The notes below the pieces were generated by a model, which saw only the letters and a program-made list of their open reading frames with translations, was not told the DNA's origin and did not search any database. Positions 35,895 through 48,429 of a DNA stretch of 64,000 nt are shown in pieces (position 1 is the stretch's first letter; every line of letters starts with the position of its first letter). The stretch is from assembly GCA_958298945.1 (NCBI GenBank), contig OY282608.1:14237933-14301932 (forward strand). Direction: 5' to 3'. Source of the DNA: Atherix ibis (taxonomy: Eukaryota; Arthropoda; Insecta; Diptera; Athericidae). Position numbers and translations under genes: made by a program.

Positions 35895-37229
35895 AGTTTG
35901 TTAGCTTGTTCGTTTGTTGGTTTGTTCGTTTGTTGGTTTGTTGTTTATTGGTTTGTTGGTTTTTTCGTTTGTTGGTTTGTTGGTTTGTTCGTTTGTTGGT
36001 TTGTTGGTTTGTTGGTTTGCTGGTTTGTTGAATTGTTGGTTTGTTGGCTTGTTGGCTTGTTGGTTTGTTGGTTTGTTCGTTTGTTGGTTTGTTGGTTTGT
36101 TGGTTTGTTGGTTTGTTGGTTTGTTGGCTTGTGGGTTTGTTGGTTTGTTTGTTTGTTGGTTTGTTGGTTTGTTGGTTTGTTGGTTTGTTGGTTTGTTGGT
36201 TTGTTGGTTTGTAGGTTTCTTGGTTTGTTGGTTTGTTGGTTTGATATTTTGTTGGTTTCTTGGTTTGTTGGTTTGTTGGTTTCTTGCTTTTTGGTTTGTT
36301 GGCTTGTTTGGTTTTTTTGTTTTGTTGGTTTGTTGGTTTTTTGGTTTGTTGGTTTATTAGTTTGTTGGTTTACTTGTTTGCTGGCTTGTTGGTTTGTTGG
36401 TTTGTTGGTTTGTTGGTTTGTTGGTTTGTTGGATTGTTGGTTACTTGGTTTGTTGGTTTGTTGGTTTTTGGTTTGTTGGCTTGTTGGTTTGTTGGTTTGT
36501 TGGTTTGTTGGCTTGTTGGTTTGTTGGTTTGTTGGTATGTTGGTTTGTTGGTTTGTTGGTTTGTTGGTTTTTTGGTTTGTAGGCTTGTTGGTTTGTTGGT
36601 TTGTTAGTTTGTTTGTTTGTTGGTTTGTTGGGTTGTTGGTTTGTTGGTTTGTTGGTTTGTTGGTTTGTTGGTTTGTTGGTTTGTTGGTTTGTTCGTTTGT
36701 TGGCTTGTTGGTTTGTTGGCTTGTTGGCTTGTTGGTTTGTTGGTTTGTTGGTTTGTTGGTTTGTTGGTTTGTTGGTTTGTTGGTTTGTTCGTTTGTTGGT
36801 TTGTTCGTTTGTTGGTTTGTTGTTTGTTGTTTGTTGGTTTTTTGGTTTTTTCGTTTGTTGGCTTGTTGGTTTATTTGTTTGTTGGTTTTTTTGGTTTGTT
36901 GGTTTGTCGGTTTATTTGTTTGTTGGTTTGTTGGATTGTTGGCTTGTTGGTTTGTTGGTCTGATGGTTTGTTGGTTTGTTGGTTTGTTGGTTTGTTCGTT
37001 TGTTGGTTTGTTGGTTTGTTGGTTTGCTGGTTTGTTGGCTTGTTTGTTTGTTGGCTTGTTGGCTTGTTGGTTTGTTGGGTTGTTCGTTTGTTGGTTTGTT
37101 GGTTACTTGGTTTGTTGGTTTGTTGGTTTTTTGGTTTGTTGGCTTGTTGGTTTGTTCTTTTGTTGGTTTGTTGGTTTGTTGGTTTGTTGGTTTGTTGGTT
37201 TGTTGGTTTGTTGGTTTGTTGGTTTGTTG

Positions 37230-40120
37230 GTTTGTTGGTTTGTTGGTTTGTTGGTTTGTTGGTTTTTTCGTTTCTTGGTTTGTTGGTTTGTTGGTTTGTT
37301 GGTTTGTTCGTTTGTTCGTTTGTTGGTTTGTTGGGTTGTTGGTTTGTTGGTTTGTGGGTTTGTTGGTTTGTTGGTTTGTTGGTTTGTTTGTTTGTTCGTT
37401 TATTGGTTTTTTGGTTTGTTGGTTTGTTGTTTTGTTGGTTTGTTGGCTTGTTGGTTTGTTGGTTTGTTGGTTTCTTGGTTTGATGGTTTGTTGGTTTGTT
37501 TGTTTGTTCGTTTGTTCGTTTGTTGGTTTGTTTGTTTGTTGGTTTGTTCGTTTTTTGGTTTGTTGGTTACTTGGTTCGTTGGTTTGTTGGTTTTTTGGTT
37601 TGTTGGTTTGTTGGTTTGTTGGCTTGTTGGTTTATTGGTTTGTTGGTTTGTTGGTTTGTTGGTTTGTTCGTTTGTTGGTTTGTTGGTTTGTTGGTTTGCT
37701 GGTTTGTTGAATTGTTGGTTTGTTGGCTTGTTGGCTTGTTGGTTTGTTGGTTTGTTCGTTTGTTGGTTTGTGGGTTTGTTGGTTTGTTGGTTTTTTGGTT
37801 TGTTGGCTTGTTGGTTTTTTCGTTTGTTAGTTTCTTGGTTTGTTGGTTTGTTGGCTTGTGGGTTTGTTGGTTTGTTGGTTTGTTGGTTTGTTTGTTTGTT
37901 CGTTTGTTGGTTTGTTGGTTTGTTGGTTTGTTGGTTTGTTGGTTTGTTGGTTTGTTGGTTTGTTGGTTTGTTGGTTTGTTGGTTTGTTGGTTTGTTGGTT
38001 TCTTGGTTTGTTGGTTTGTTGGTTTGCTATTTTGTTGGTTTCTTGGTTTGTTGGTTTGTTGTTTTGTTGCTTTTTGGTTTGTTGGCTTGTTGGTTTGTTG
38101 GTTTTTTGGTTTGTTGGTTTTTTGGTTTGTTGGTTTGTAAGTTTGTTGGTTTACTTGTTTGCTGGTTTGTTGGTTTGTTGGTTTGTTGGTTTGTTGGTTT
38201 GTTGGTTTGTTGGTTTGTTGGTTTGTTGGTTTGTTGGTTACTTGGTTTGTTGGTTTGTTGGTTTTTTGGTTTGTTGGCTCGTTGGTTTGTTGGTTTGTTG
38301 GTTTGTTGGCTTGTTGTTTTGTTGGTTTGTTGGTTTGTTGGTTTGTTAGTTTGTTTGTTTTTTGGTTTGTTGGCTTGTTGGTTTGTTGGTTTGTTGGTTT
38401 GTTGGTTTGTTGGTTTGTTGCTTTGTTGGTTTGTTGGTTTGTTGGTTTGTTGGTTTGTTGGTTTGTTGGTTTGTTGGTTTGTTCGTTTGTTGGCTTGTTG
38501 GTTTGTTGGCTTGTTGGTTTGTTGGTTTGTTGGTTTGTTGGTTTGTTCGTTTGTTGGTTTGTTGGTTTGCTGGTTTGTTGGCTTGTTGGTTTGTTGGCTT
38601 GTTGGCTTGTTGGTTTGTTGGTTTGTTCGCTTGTTGGTTTGTTAGTTACTTGGTTTGTTGTTTTGTTGGTTTTTTGGTTTGTTGGCTTGTTGGTTTGTTC
38701 TTTTATTGGTTTGTTGGTTTGTTGGTTTGTTGGTTTGTTGGTTTGTTGGTTTGTTGGTTTGTTGGTTTGTTGGTTTTTTCGTTTGTTGGTTTGTTGGTTT
38801 GTTGATTTGTTGGTTTGTTGGTTTGTTGGTTTGTTCGTTTGCTGGTTTCTTGGTTTGTTTGTTTGTTGGTTTGTGGGTTTGTTGGTTATTTGGTTTGTTG
38901 GTTTATTTGTTTGTTCGTTTATTGATTTTTTGGTTTGTTGGTTTGTTGGTTTGTTGGTTTGTTGGCTTGTTGAATTTGTTGGTTTGTTGGTTTCTTGGTT
39001 TGTTGGTTTGTTGGTCTGTTTGTTTGTTCGTTTGTTCGTTTTTTGGTTTGTTTGTTTGTTGGTTTGTTCGTTTTTTGGTTTGTTGGTTACTTGGTTCGTT
39101 GGTTTGTTGGTTTTTTGGTTTGTTGGTTTGTTGGTTTGTTGGCTTGTTGGTTTGTTCGTTTGTTGGCTTGTTGGTTGTTGGTTTGTTGGTTTGTTGGTTT
39201 CCTTGTTTGTTGGTTTGTTGGTTTATTGGTTTGTTGGTTACTTGGTTTGTTGGTTTGTTGGTTTGTTGGTTTGTTGGTTTGTTTGTTTGTTTTTTTGTTC
39301 GTGTGTTGATTTGTTGGTTTGTTGGTTTATTGGTTTGTTGGTTTGTTTGTTTGTTCGTTTGTTGGTTTGTTGGTTTGTTGGTTTGTTGGTTTGTTGGTTT
39401 GTTGGTTTGTTGTTTTGTTGGTTTGTTGGCTTGTTGGTTTGTTCGTTTGTTGGCTTGTTGGTTTGCTGTTTTGTTGGTTTGTTGGTTTGTTCATTTGTTG
39501 GTTTGTTGGTTTGTTGGTTACTTGGTTTGTTGGATTGTTTGTTTGTTGGTTTGTTCGTTTGTTGGTTTGTTGGTTTGTTAATTTGGTGGTTTGTTGGCTT
39601 GTTGGCTTGTTGGTTTGTTGGTTTGTTGGCTTGTTGGTTTGTTGGTTTGTTGGCTTGTTGGTTTGTTGGTTTGTTGGTTTGTTGGTTTGTTGTTTTGTTG
39701 GCTTGTTGGTTTGTTGGTCTGTTGGTTTCTTTGTTTGTTTGTTTGTTGGTTTGTTGGTTTGTTCGTTTGTTGGCTTTATGGTTTGTTGGCTTGTTGGCTG
39801 GTTGGTTTGTTGGTTTATTGGTTTGTTGGTTTGTTGGTTTGTTGGTTTGTTGGTTTGTTCGTTTGTTGGTTTGTTGGTTTGTTCGTTTGCTGGCTTGTTG
39901 GCTTGTTGGTTTGTTTGTTTGTTGGTTTGTTCGTTTGTTGGCTTGCTGGTTTGTTGGTTACTAGGTTTGTTGGTTTGTTGGTTTGTTGGTTTGTTGGTTT
40001 GTTGGTTTGTTGGTTTGTTGGTTTGTTCATTTGTTGGTTTGTTGGTTTATTGGTTTGTTGGTTTGTTGGTTTGTTCGTTTGTTGGTTTGTTCGTTTATTT
40101 GTTTGTTTGTTTGTTGGTTT
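37230..40120. repeat. Nested ~2.83-2.89-kb HOR duplication, D copy 1a
   Basis: The marker TTTTTTCGTTTC (C at 37,269) recurs at 40,163, offset 2,894; the TTGAATTTG 9-bp unit (38,971) recurs at 41,801, offset 2,830; CTAG (39,961) recurs at 42,791, offset 2,830. The change from 2,894 to 2,814 and then 2,830 is in whole octamers. Edges lie in consensus runs. Confidence 0.78.
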
Positions 40121-42970
40121 GTTGTTTGTTGGTTTGTTGGTTTGTTGGTTTGTTGGTTTTTTCGTTTCTTGGTTTGTTGGTTTGTTGGTTTGTTGGTTTG
40201 TTCGTTTGTTCGTTTGTTGGTTTGTTGGGTTGTTGGTTTGTTGGTTTGTGGGTTTGTTGGTTTGTTGGTTTGTTGGTTTGTTTGTTTGTTCGTTTATTGG
40301 TTTTTTGGTTTGTTGGTTTGTTGTTTTGTTGGTTTGTTGGCTTGTTGGTTTGTTGGTTTGTTGGTTTCTTGGTTTGATGGTTTGTTGGTTTGTTTGTTTG
40401 TTCGTTTGTTCGTTTGTTGGTTTGTTTGTTTGTTGGTTTGTTCGTTTTTTGGTTTGTTGGTTACTTGGTTCGTTGGTTTGTTGGTTTTTTGGTTTGTTGG
40501 TTTGTTGGTTTGTTGGCTTGTTGGTTTATTGGTTTGTTGGTTTGTTGGCTTGTTGGTTTGTTGGTTTGTTCGTTTGTTGGTTTGTGGGTTTGTTGGTTTG
40601 TTGGTTTTTTGGTTTGTTGGCTTGTTGGTTTTTTCGTTTGTTAGTTTCTTGGTTTGTTGGTTTGTTGGCTTGTGGGTTTGTTGGTTTGTTGGTTTGTTGG
40701 TTTGTTTGTTTGTTCGTTTGTTGGTTTGTTGGTTTGTTGGTTTGTTGGTTTGTTGGTTTGTTGGTTTGTTGGTTTGTTGGTTTGTTGGTTTGTTGGTTTG
40801 TTGGTTTGTTGGTTTGTTGGTTTGTTGGTTTCTTGGTTTGTTGGTTTGTTGGTTTGCTATTTTGTTGGTTTCTTGGTTTGTTGGTTTGTTGTTTTGTTGC
40901 TTTTTGGTTTGTTGGCTTGTTGGTTTGTTGGTTTTTTGGTTTGTTGGTTTTTTGGTTTGTTGGTTTGTTAGTTTGTTGGTTTACTTGTTTGCTGGTTTGT
41001 TGGTTTGTTGGTTTGTTGGTTTGTTGGTTTGTTGGTTTGTTGGTTTGTTGGTTTGTTGGTTTGTTGGTTACTTGGTTTGTTGGTTTGTTGGTTTTTTGGT
41101 TTGTTGGCTCGTTGGTTTGTTGGTTTGTTGGTTTGTTGGCTTGTTGTTTTGTTGGTTTGTTGGTTTGTTGGTTTGTTAGTTTGTTTGTTTTTTGGTTTGT
41201 TGGCTTGTTGGTTTGTTGGTTTGTTGGTTTGTTGGTTTGTTGGTTTGTTGCTTTGTTGGTTTGTTGGTTTGTTGGTTTGTTGGTTTGTTGGTTTGTTGGT
41301 TTGTTGGTTTGTTCGTTTGTTGGCTTGTTGGTTTGTTGGCTTGTTGGTTTGTTGGTTTGTTGGTTTGTTGGTTTGTTCGTTTGTTGGTTTGTTGGTTTGC
41401 TGGTTTGTTGGCTTGTTGGTTTGTTGGCTTGTTGGCTTGTTGGTTTGTTGGTTTGTTCGCTTGTTGGTTTGTTAGTTACTTGGTTTGTTGTTTTGTTGGT
41501 TTTTTGGTTTGTTGGCTTGTTGGTTTGTTCTTTTGTTGGTTTGTTGGTTTGTTGGTTTGTTGGTTTGTTGGTTTGTTGGTTTGTTGGTTTGTTGGTTTGT
41601 TGGTTTTTTCGTTTGTTGGTTTGTTGGTTTGTTGATTTGTTGGTTTGTTGGTTTGTTGGTTTGTTCGTTTGCTGGTTTCTTGGTTTGTTTGTTTGTTGGT
41701 TTGTGGGTTTGTTGGTTATTTGGTTTGTTGGTTTATTTGTTTGTTCGTTTATTGATTTTTTGGTTTGTTGGTTTGTTGGTTTGTTGGTTTGTTGGCTTGT
41801 TGAATTTGTTGGTTTGTTGGTTTCTTGGTTTGTTGGTTTGTTGGTCTGTTTGTTTGTTCGTTTGTTCGTTTTTTGGTTTGTTTGTTTGTTGGTTTGTTTG
41901 TTTTTTGGTTTGTTGGTTACTTGGTTCGTTGGTTTGTTGGTTTTTTGGTTTGTTGGTTTGTTGGTTTGTTGGCTTGTTGGTTTGTTCGTTTGTTGGCTTG
42001 TTGGTTGTTGGTTTGTTGGTTTGTTGGTTTCCTTGTTTGTTGGTTTGTTGGTTTATTGGTTTGTTGGTTACTTGGTTTGTTGGTTTGTTGGTTTGTTGGT
42101 TTGTTGGTTTGTTTGTTTGTTTTTTTGTTCGTGTGTTGATTTGTTGGTTTGTTGGTTTATTGGTTTGTTGGTTTGTTTGTTTGTTCGTTTGTTGGTTTGT
42201 TGGTTTGTTGGTTTGTTGGTTTGTTGGTTTGTTGGTTTGTTGTTTTGTTGGTTTGTTGGCTTGTTGGTTTGTTCGTTTGTTGGCTTGTTGGTTTGCTGTT
42301 TTGTTGGTTTGTTGGTTTGTTCATTTGTTGGTTTGTTGGTTTGTTGGTTACTTGGTTTGTTGGATTGTTTGTTTGTTGGTTTGTTCGTTTGTTGGTTTGT
42401 TGGTTTGTTAATTTGGTGGTTTGTTGGCTTGTTGGCTTGTTGGTTTGTTGGTTTGTTGGCTTGTTGGTTTGTTGGTTTGTTGGCTTGTTGGTTTGTTGGT
42501 TTGTTGGTTTGTTGGTTTGTTGTTTTGTTGGCTTGTTGGTTTGTTGGTCTGTTGGTTTCTTTGTTTGTTTGTTTGTTGGTTTGTTGGTTTGTTCGTTTGT
42601 TGGCTTTATGGTTTGTTGGCTTGTTGGCTGGTTGGTTTGTTGGTTTATTGGTTTGTTGGTTTGTTGGTTTGTTGGTTTGTTGGTTTGTTCGTTTGTTGGT
42701 TTGTTGGTTTGTTCGTTTGCTGGCTTGTTGGCTTGTTGGTTTGTTTGTTTGTTGGTTTGTTCGTTTGTTGGCTTGCTGGTTTGTTGGTTACTAGGTTTGT
42801 TGGTTTGTTGGTTTGTTGGTTTGTTGGTTTGTTGGTTTGTTGGTTTGTTGGTTTGTTGGTTTGTTCATTTGTTGGTTTGTTGGTTTATTGGTTTGTTGGT
42901 TTGTTGGTTTGTTCGTTTGTTGGTTTGTTCGTTTATTTGTTTGTTTGTTTGTTGGTTTGTTGTTTGTTGG
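40121..42970. repeat. Nested ~2.83-kb HOR duplication, D copy 1b
   Basis: This is the second member of the nested pair in the first 11.2-kb copy. It lacks about 80 bp (10 octamers) near 40.55 kb relative to 1a. At 41,899 it has T where 39,069 and the later sister copies have C in a CpG. It ends near 42,970, where TTGTGGGT starts the 2.5-kb HOR. Confidence 0.78.
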
Positions 42971-45555
42971 TTTGTTGGTTTGTGGGTTTGTTGGTTTGTT
43001 CGTTTGTTGGTTTGTTTGTTTGTTGGTTTCTTGGTTTGTTGGTTTGTTTGTTTGTTGGTTTGTTAGTTTGTTTGTTTGTTCGTTTGTTGGTTTGTTGGTT
43101 TGTTGATTTGTTTGTTTGTTGGTTTGTTGGTTTGTTGGTTTGTTGGTTTGTTGGTTACTTGGTTTGTTGGTTTGTTGGTTTTTTGGTTTGTTGGCTCGTT
43201 GGTTTGTTGGTTTGTTGGTTTGTTGGTTTCTTGGTTTGTTTGTTTGTTGGTTTGTGGGTTTGTTCGTTTATACGTTTGTTCGTTTGTTGGTTTGTTTGTT
43301 TGTTGGTTTGTTCGTTTGTTGGTTTGTTGGTTACTTGGTTTGTTGGTTTGTCGGTTTGTTGGTTTGTTGGTTTGTTGGTTTGTTGGTTTGTTGGTTTGTT
43401 GGTTTGTTGGTTTGTTGGTTTGTTGGTTTGTTGGTTTGTTGGTTTGTTGGTTTGTTGCTTTGTTGGTTTGTTGGTTTGTTGGTTTGTTGGCTTGTTGGTT
43501 TGTTCGTTTGTTGGTTTGTTGGTTTGTTCGTTTGTTGGCTTGTTGACTTGTTGGTTTGTTGGTTAGTTTGTTTGTTGGTTTGTTCGTTTGTTGGCTTGTT
43601 GGTTTGTTGGTTACTTGGTTTGTTGGTTTGTTGGTTTGTTGGTTTGTTGGTTTGTTCGTTTGTTGGTTTGTTGGTTTATTGGTTTATTGGTTTGTTGGTT
43701 TGTTCGTTTGTTGGTTTGTTCGTTTGTTGGTTTGTTTGTTTGTTGGTTTGTTCGTTTGTTTGTTTGTTGGTTTGTTCGTTTGTTGGTTTGTTCGTTTGTT
43801 GGCTTGTTGGTTTGTTGGCTTGTTGGCTTGTTGGTTTGTTGGTTTGTTGGTTTGTTGGTTTGTTGGTTTGTAGGTTTGTTGGTTTGTTCGTTTGTTGGTT
43901 TGTTCGTTTGTTGGTTTGTTGTTTGGTGTTTGTTGGTTTGTTGGTTTTTTCGTTTGTTGGCTTGTTGGTGTATTGGTTTGTTGGTTTTTTTTGGTTTGCT
44001 GGTTTGTTGGTTTATTTGTTTGTTGGTTTGCTGGTTTGTTGGCTTGTTGGTTTGTTGGTTTGTTGGTTTGTTGGTTTGTTCGTTTGTTGGTTTGTTGGTT
44101 TGTTGGTTTGCTGGTTTGTTGGCTTGATGGTTTGTTGGCTTGTTGGCTTGTTGGTTTGTTGGTTTGTTCGTTTGTTGTTTTGTTGTTTACTTGGTTTGTT
44201 GGTTTGTTGGTTTTAGGTTTGTTGGCTTGTTGGTTTGTTCTTTTGTTGGTTTGTTGGTTTGTTGGTTTGTTGGTTGGTTGGTTTGTTGGTTTGTTGGTTT
44301 GTTGGTTTGTTGGTTTATTGGTTTGTTGGTTTTTTCGTTTGTTGGTTTGTTGGTTTGTTGGTTTGTTGGTTTGTTGGTTTGTTCGTTTGTTGGTTTCTTG
44401 GTTTGTTGGTTTGTTGGTTTGTGGGTTTGTTGGTTTGTTGGTTTGTTGGTTTGTTTATTTGTTCGTTTATTGGTTTGTTGGTTTGTTGGTTTGTTGGTTT
44501 GTTGGTTTCTTGGTTTGTTGGTTTGTTGGTTTGTTGGTTTGTTTGTTTGTTCGTTTGTTCGTTTGTTGGTTTGTTTGTTTGTTAATTTGTTCGTTTTTTG
44601 GTTTGTTGGTTACTTTGTTCGTTGGTTTGTTGGTTTTTTCGTTTGTTGGTTTGTTGGTTTGTTGGCTTTTCGGTTTGTTCGTTTGTTGGCTTGTTGGTTG
44701 TTGGTTTGTTGGTTTGTTGGTTTCCTTGTTTGTTGGTTTGTTGGTTTATTGGTTTGTTGGTTACTTGGTTTATTCGTTTGTTGGTTTGTTGGTTTGTTTT
44801 TTTGTTGGTTTGTTCTTGTGTTGGTTTGTTGGTTTGTTGGTTTGTTGGTTTGTTTGTTTGTTCGTTTGTTGGTTTGTTGGTTTGTTGGTTTGTTGGTTTG
44901 TTGGTTTGTTGGTTTGTTGTTTTGTTGGTTTGTTGGCTTGTTGGTTTATTCGTTTGTTGGCTTGTTGGTTTGTTGGTTTGTTGGTTTGTTGGTTTGTTGG
45001 TTTGTTGGTTACTTGGTTTGTTGGTTTGTTGGTTTGTTTGTTTGTTTGTTTGTTGGTTTGTTCGTTTGTTGGTTTGTTGGTTTGTTAATTTGTTGGTTTG
45101 TTGGCTTGTTGGCTTGTTGGTTTGTTGGTTTGTTGGCTTGTTGGTTTGTTGGCTTGTTGGTTTGTTGGTTTGTTGGTTTGTTGGTTTGTTGGTTTGTTGT
45201 TTTGTTGGCTTGTTAGTTTGTTGGTTTGTTGGTTTCTTGGTTTGTTTGTTTGTTGGTTTGTTGGTTTGTTGGTTTGTTGGTTTGTTGGTTTGTTCGTTTG
45301 TTGGCTTGTTGGTTTGTTGGCTTGTTGGCTGGTTGGTTTGTTGGTTTATTGGTTTGTTGGTTTGCTGGTTTGTTGGTTTGTTGGTTTGTTCGTTTGTTGG
45401 TTTGTTAGTTTGTTCGTTTGTTGGCTTGTTGGCTTGTTGGTTTGTTTGTTTGTTGGTTTGTTCGTTTGTTGGCTTGTTGGTTTGTTGGTTACTTGGTTTA
45501 TTCGTTTGTTGGTTTGTTCGTTTATTTGTTTGTTTGTTTGTTGGTTTGTTGTTTG
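42971..45555. repeat. Nested ~2.5-kb HOR, D copy 1c
   Basis: The order repeats at 45.56-47.08 kb: 43,076 to 45,665 (2,589), 43,556 to 46,073 (2,517), and 43,892 to 46,401 and 44,235 to 46,744 (both 2,509). Offsets drop by 72 and 8 bp, whole octamers. It includes the TTGTTTGGTG marker near 43,920 and GGTTTTAGG near 44,210. Confidence 0.75.
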
Positions 45556-47084
45556 TTGGTTTGTTGGTTTGTGGATTTGTTGGTTTGTTCGTTTGTTGGT
45601 TTGTTTGTTTGTTGGTTTCTTGGTTTGTTGGTTTGTTTGTTTGTTGGTTTGTTAGTTTGTTTGTTTGTTCGTTTGTTGGTTTGTTGGTTTGTTGATTTGT
45701 TTGTTTGTTGGTTTGTTGGTTTGTTGGGGTGTTGGTTTGTTGGTTTGTTGGTTTCTTGGTTTGTTTGTTTGTTGGTTTGTGGGTTTGTTCGTTTATTCGT
45801 TTGTTCGTTTGTTGGTTTGTTTGTTTGTTGGTTTGTTCGTTTGTTGGTTTGTTGGTTACTTGGTTTGTTGGTTTGTCGGTTTGTTGGTTTGTTGGTTTGT
45901 TGGTTTGTTGGTTTGTTGGTTTGTTGGTTTGTTGGTTTGTTGGTTTGTTGGTTTGTTGGTTTGTTGGTTTGTTGCTTTGTTGGTTTGTTGGTTTGTTGGT
46001 TTGTTGGCTTGTTGGTTTGTTCGTTTGTTGGTTTGTTGGTTTGTTCGTTTGTTGGCTTGTTGACTTGTTGGTTTGTTGGTTAGTTTGTTTGTTGGTTTGT
46101 TCGTTTGTTGGCTTGTTGGTTTGTTGGTTACTTGGTTTGTTGGTTTGTTGGTTTGTTGGTTTGTTCGTTTGTTGGTTTGTTGGTTTATTGGTTTATTGGT
46201 TTGTTGGTTTGTTCGTTTGTTGGTTTGTTCGTTTGTTGGTTTGTTTGTTTGTTGGTTTGTTCGTTTGTTTGTTTGTTGGTTTGTTCGTTTGTTGGTTTGT
46301 TCGTTTGTTGGCTTGTTGGATTGTTGGCTTGTTGGCTTGTTGGTTTGTTGGTTTGTTGGTTTGTTGGTTTGTTGGTTTGTAGGTTTGTTGGTTTGTTCGT
46401 TTGTTGGTTTGTTCGTTTGTTGGTTTGTTGTTTGGTGTTTGTTGGTTTGTTGGTTTTTTCGTTTGTTGGCTTGTTGGTGTATTGGTTTGTTGGTTTTTTT
46501 TGGTTTGTTGGTTTGTTGGTTTATTTGTTTGTTGGTTTGTTGGTTTGTTGGCTTGTTGGTTTGTTGGTTTGTTGGTTTGTTGGTTTGTTCGTTTGTTGGT
46601 TTGTTGGTTTGTTGGTTTGCTGGTTTGTTGGCTTGATGGTTTGTTGGCTTGTTGGCTTGTTGGTTTGTTGGTTTGTTCGTTTGTTGTTTTGTTGTTTACT
46701 TGGTTTGTTGGTTTGTTGGTTTTAGGTTTGTTGGCTTGTTGGTTTGTTCTTTTGTTGGTTTGTTGGTTTGTTGGTTTGTTGGTTGGTTGGTTTGTTGGTT
46801 TGTTGGTTTGTTGGTTTGTTGGTTTATTGGTTTGTTGGTTTGTTGGTTTTTTCGTTTGTTGGTTTGTTGGTTTGTTGGTTTGTTGGTTTGTTGGTTTGTT
46901 CGTTTGTTGGTTTCTTGGTTTGTTGGTTTGTTGGTTTGTGGGTTTGTTGGTTTGTTGGTTTGTTGGTTTGTTTATTTGTTCGTTTATTGGTTTGTTGGTT
47001 TGTTGGTTTGTTGGTTTGTTGGTTTCTTGGTTTGTTGGTTTGTTGGTTTGTTGGTTTGTTTGTTTGTTCGTTTGTTCGTTTGTT
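45556..47084. repeat. Nested ~2.5-kb HOR, D copy 1d, truncated by the 11.2-kb junction
   Basis: This partial second copy of the 2.5-kb HOR is cut after about 1.5 kb where the 11.2-kb duplication starts again. In it the TTGTGGGT unit of 1c (near 42,985) reads TTGTGGAT (near 45,575), and a TTGGAT unit appears near 46,318. Confidence 0.72.
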
Positions 47085-48429
47085 AGTTTGTTAGCTTGTT
47101 CGTTTGTTGGTTTGTTCGTTTGTTGGTTTGTTGTTTATTGGTTTGTTGGTTTTTTCGTTTGTTGGTTTGTTGGTTTGTTCGTTTGTTGGTTTGTTGGTTT
47201 GTTGGTTTGCTGGTTTGTTGAATTGTTGGTTTGTTGGCTTGTTGGCTTGTTGGTTTGTTGGTTTGTTCGTTTGTTGGTTTGTTGGTTTGTTGGTTTGTTG
47301 GTTTGTTGGTTTGTTGGCTTGTGGGTTTGTTGGTTTGTTTGTTTGTTGGTTTGTTGGTTTGTTGGTTTGTTGGTTTGTTGGTTTGTTGGTTTGTTGGTTT
47401 GTAGGTTTCTTGGTTTGTTGGTTTGTTGGTTTGATATTTTGTTGGTTTCTTGGTTTGTTGGTTTGTTGGTTTCTTGCTTTTTGGTTTGTTGGCTTGTTTG
47501 GTTTTTTTGTTTTGTTGGTTTGTTGGTTTTTTGGTTTGTTGGTTTATTAGTTTGTTGGTTTACTTGTTTGCTGGCTTGTTGGTTTGTTGGTTTGTTGGTT
47601 TGTTGGTTTGTTGGTTTGTTGGATTGTTGGTTACTTGGTTTGTTGGTTTGTTGGTTTTTGGTTTGTTGGCTTGTTGGTTTGTTGGTTTGTTGGTTTGTTG
47701 GCTTGTTGGTTTGTTGGTTTGTTGGTTTGTTGGTTTGTTGGTTTGTTGGTTTGTTGGTTTTTTGGTTTGTAGGCTTGTTGGTTTGTTGGTTTGTTAGTTT
47801 GTTTGTTTGTTGGTTTGTTGGGTTGTTGGTTTGTTGGTTTGTTGGTTTGTTGGTTTGTTGGTTTGTTGGTTTGTTGGTTTGTTCGTTTGTTGGCTTGTTG
47901 GTTTGTTGGCTTGTTGGCTTGTTGGTTTGTTGGTTTGTTGGTTTGTTGGTTTGTTGGTTTGTTGGTTTGTTGGCTTGTTCGTTTGTTGGTTTGTTCGTTT
48001 GTTGGTTTGTTGTTTGTTGTTTGTTGGTTTTTTGGTTTTTTCGTTTGTTGGCTTGTTGGTTTATTTGTTTGTTGGTTTTTTTGGTTTGTTGGTTTGTCGG
48101 TTTATTTGTTTGTTGGTTTGTTGGATTGTTGGCTTGTTGGTTTGTTGGTCTGTTGGTTTGTTGGTTTGTTGGTTTGTTGGTTTGTTCGTTTGTTGGTTTG
48201 TTGGTTTGTTGGTTTGCTGGTTTGTTGGCTTGTTTGTTTGTTGGCTTGTTGGCTTGTTGGTTTGTTGGGTTGTTCGTTTGTTGGTTTGTTGGTTACTTGG
48301 TTTGTTGGTTTGTTGGTTTTTTGGTTTGTTGGCTTGTTGGTTTGTTCTTTTGTTGGTTTGTTGGTTTGTTGGTTTGTTGGTTTGTTGGTTTGTTGGTTTG
48401 TTGGTTTGTTGGTTTGTTGGTTTGTTGGT

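Larger units (their letters stand above)
35895..47084. repeat. ~11.2-kb tandem duplication, copy 1
   Basis: From the TTAGTTTGTTAGCTTG stretch near 35,889-35,906 the sequence repeats almost unchanged from about 47,085. The offset is 11,190 (35,914 to 47,104; GATATT 36,243 to 47,433), then 11,182 (38,655 to 49,837), 11,174 (40,390 to 51,564), 11,262 (41,485 to 52,747 and 44,235 to 55,497) and 11,270 (46,073 to 57,343). All changes are whole octamers. Nested 2.8-kb and 2.5-kb HOR duplications lie inside. Examples of substitutions are A at 36,537 for T and A at 36,963 for T. Confidence 0.85.
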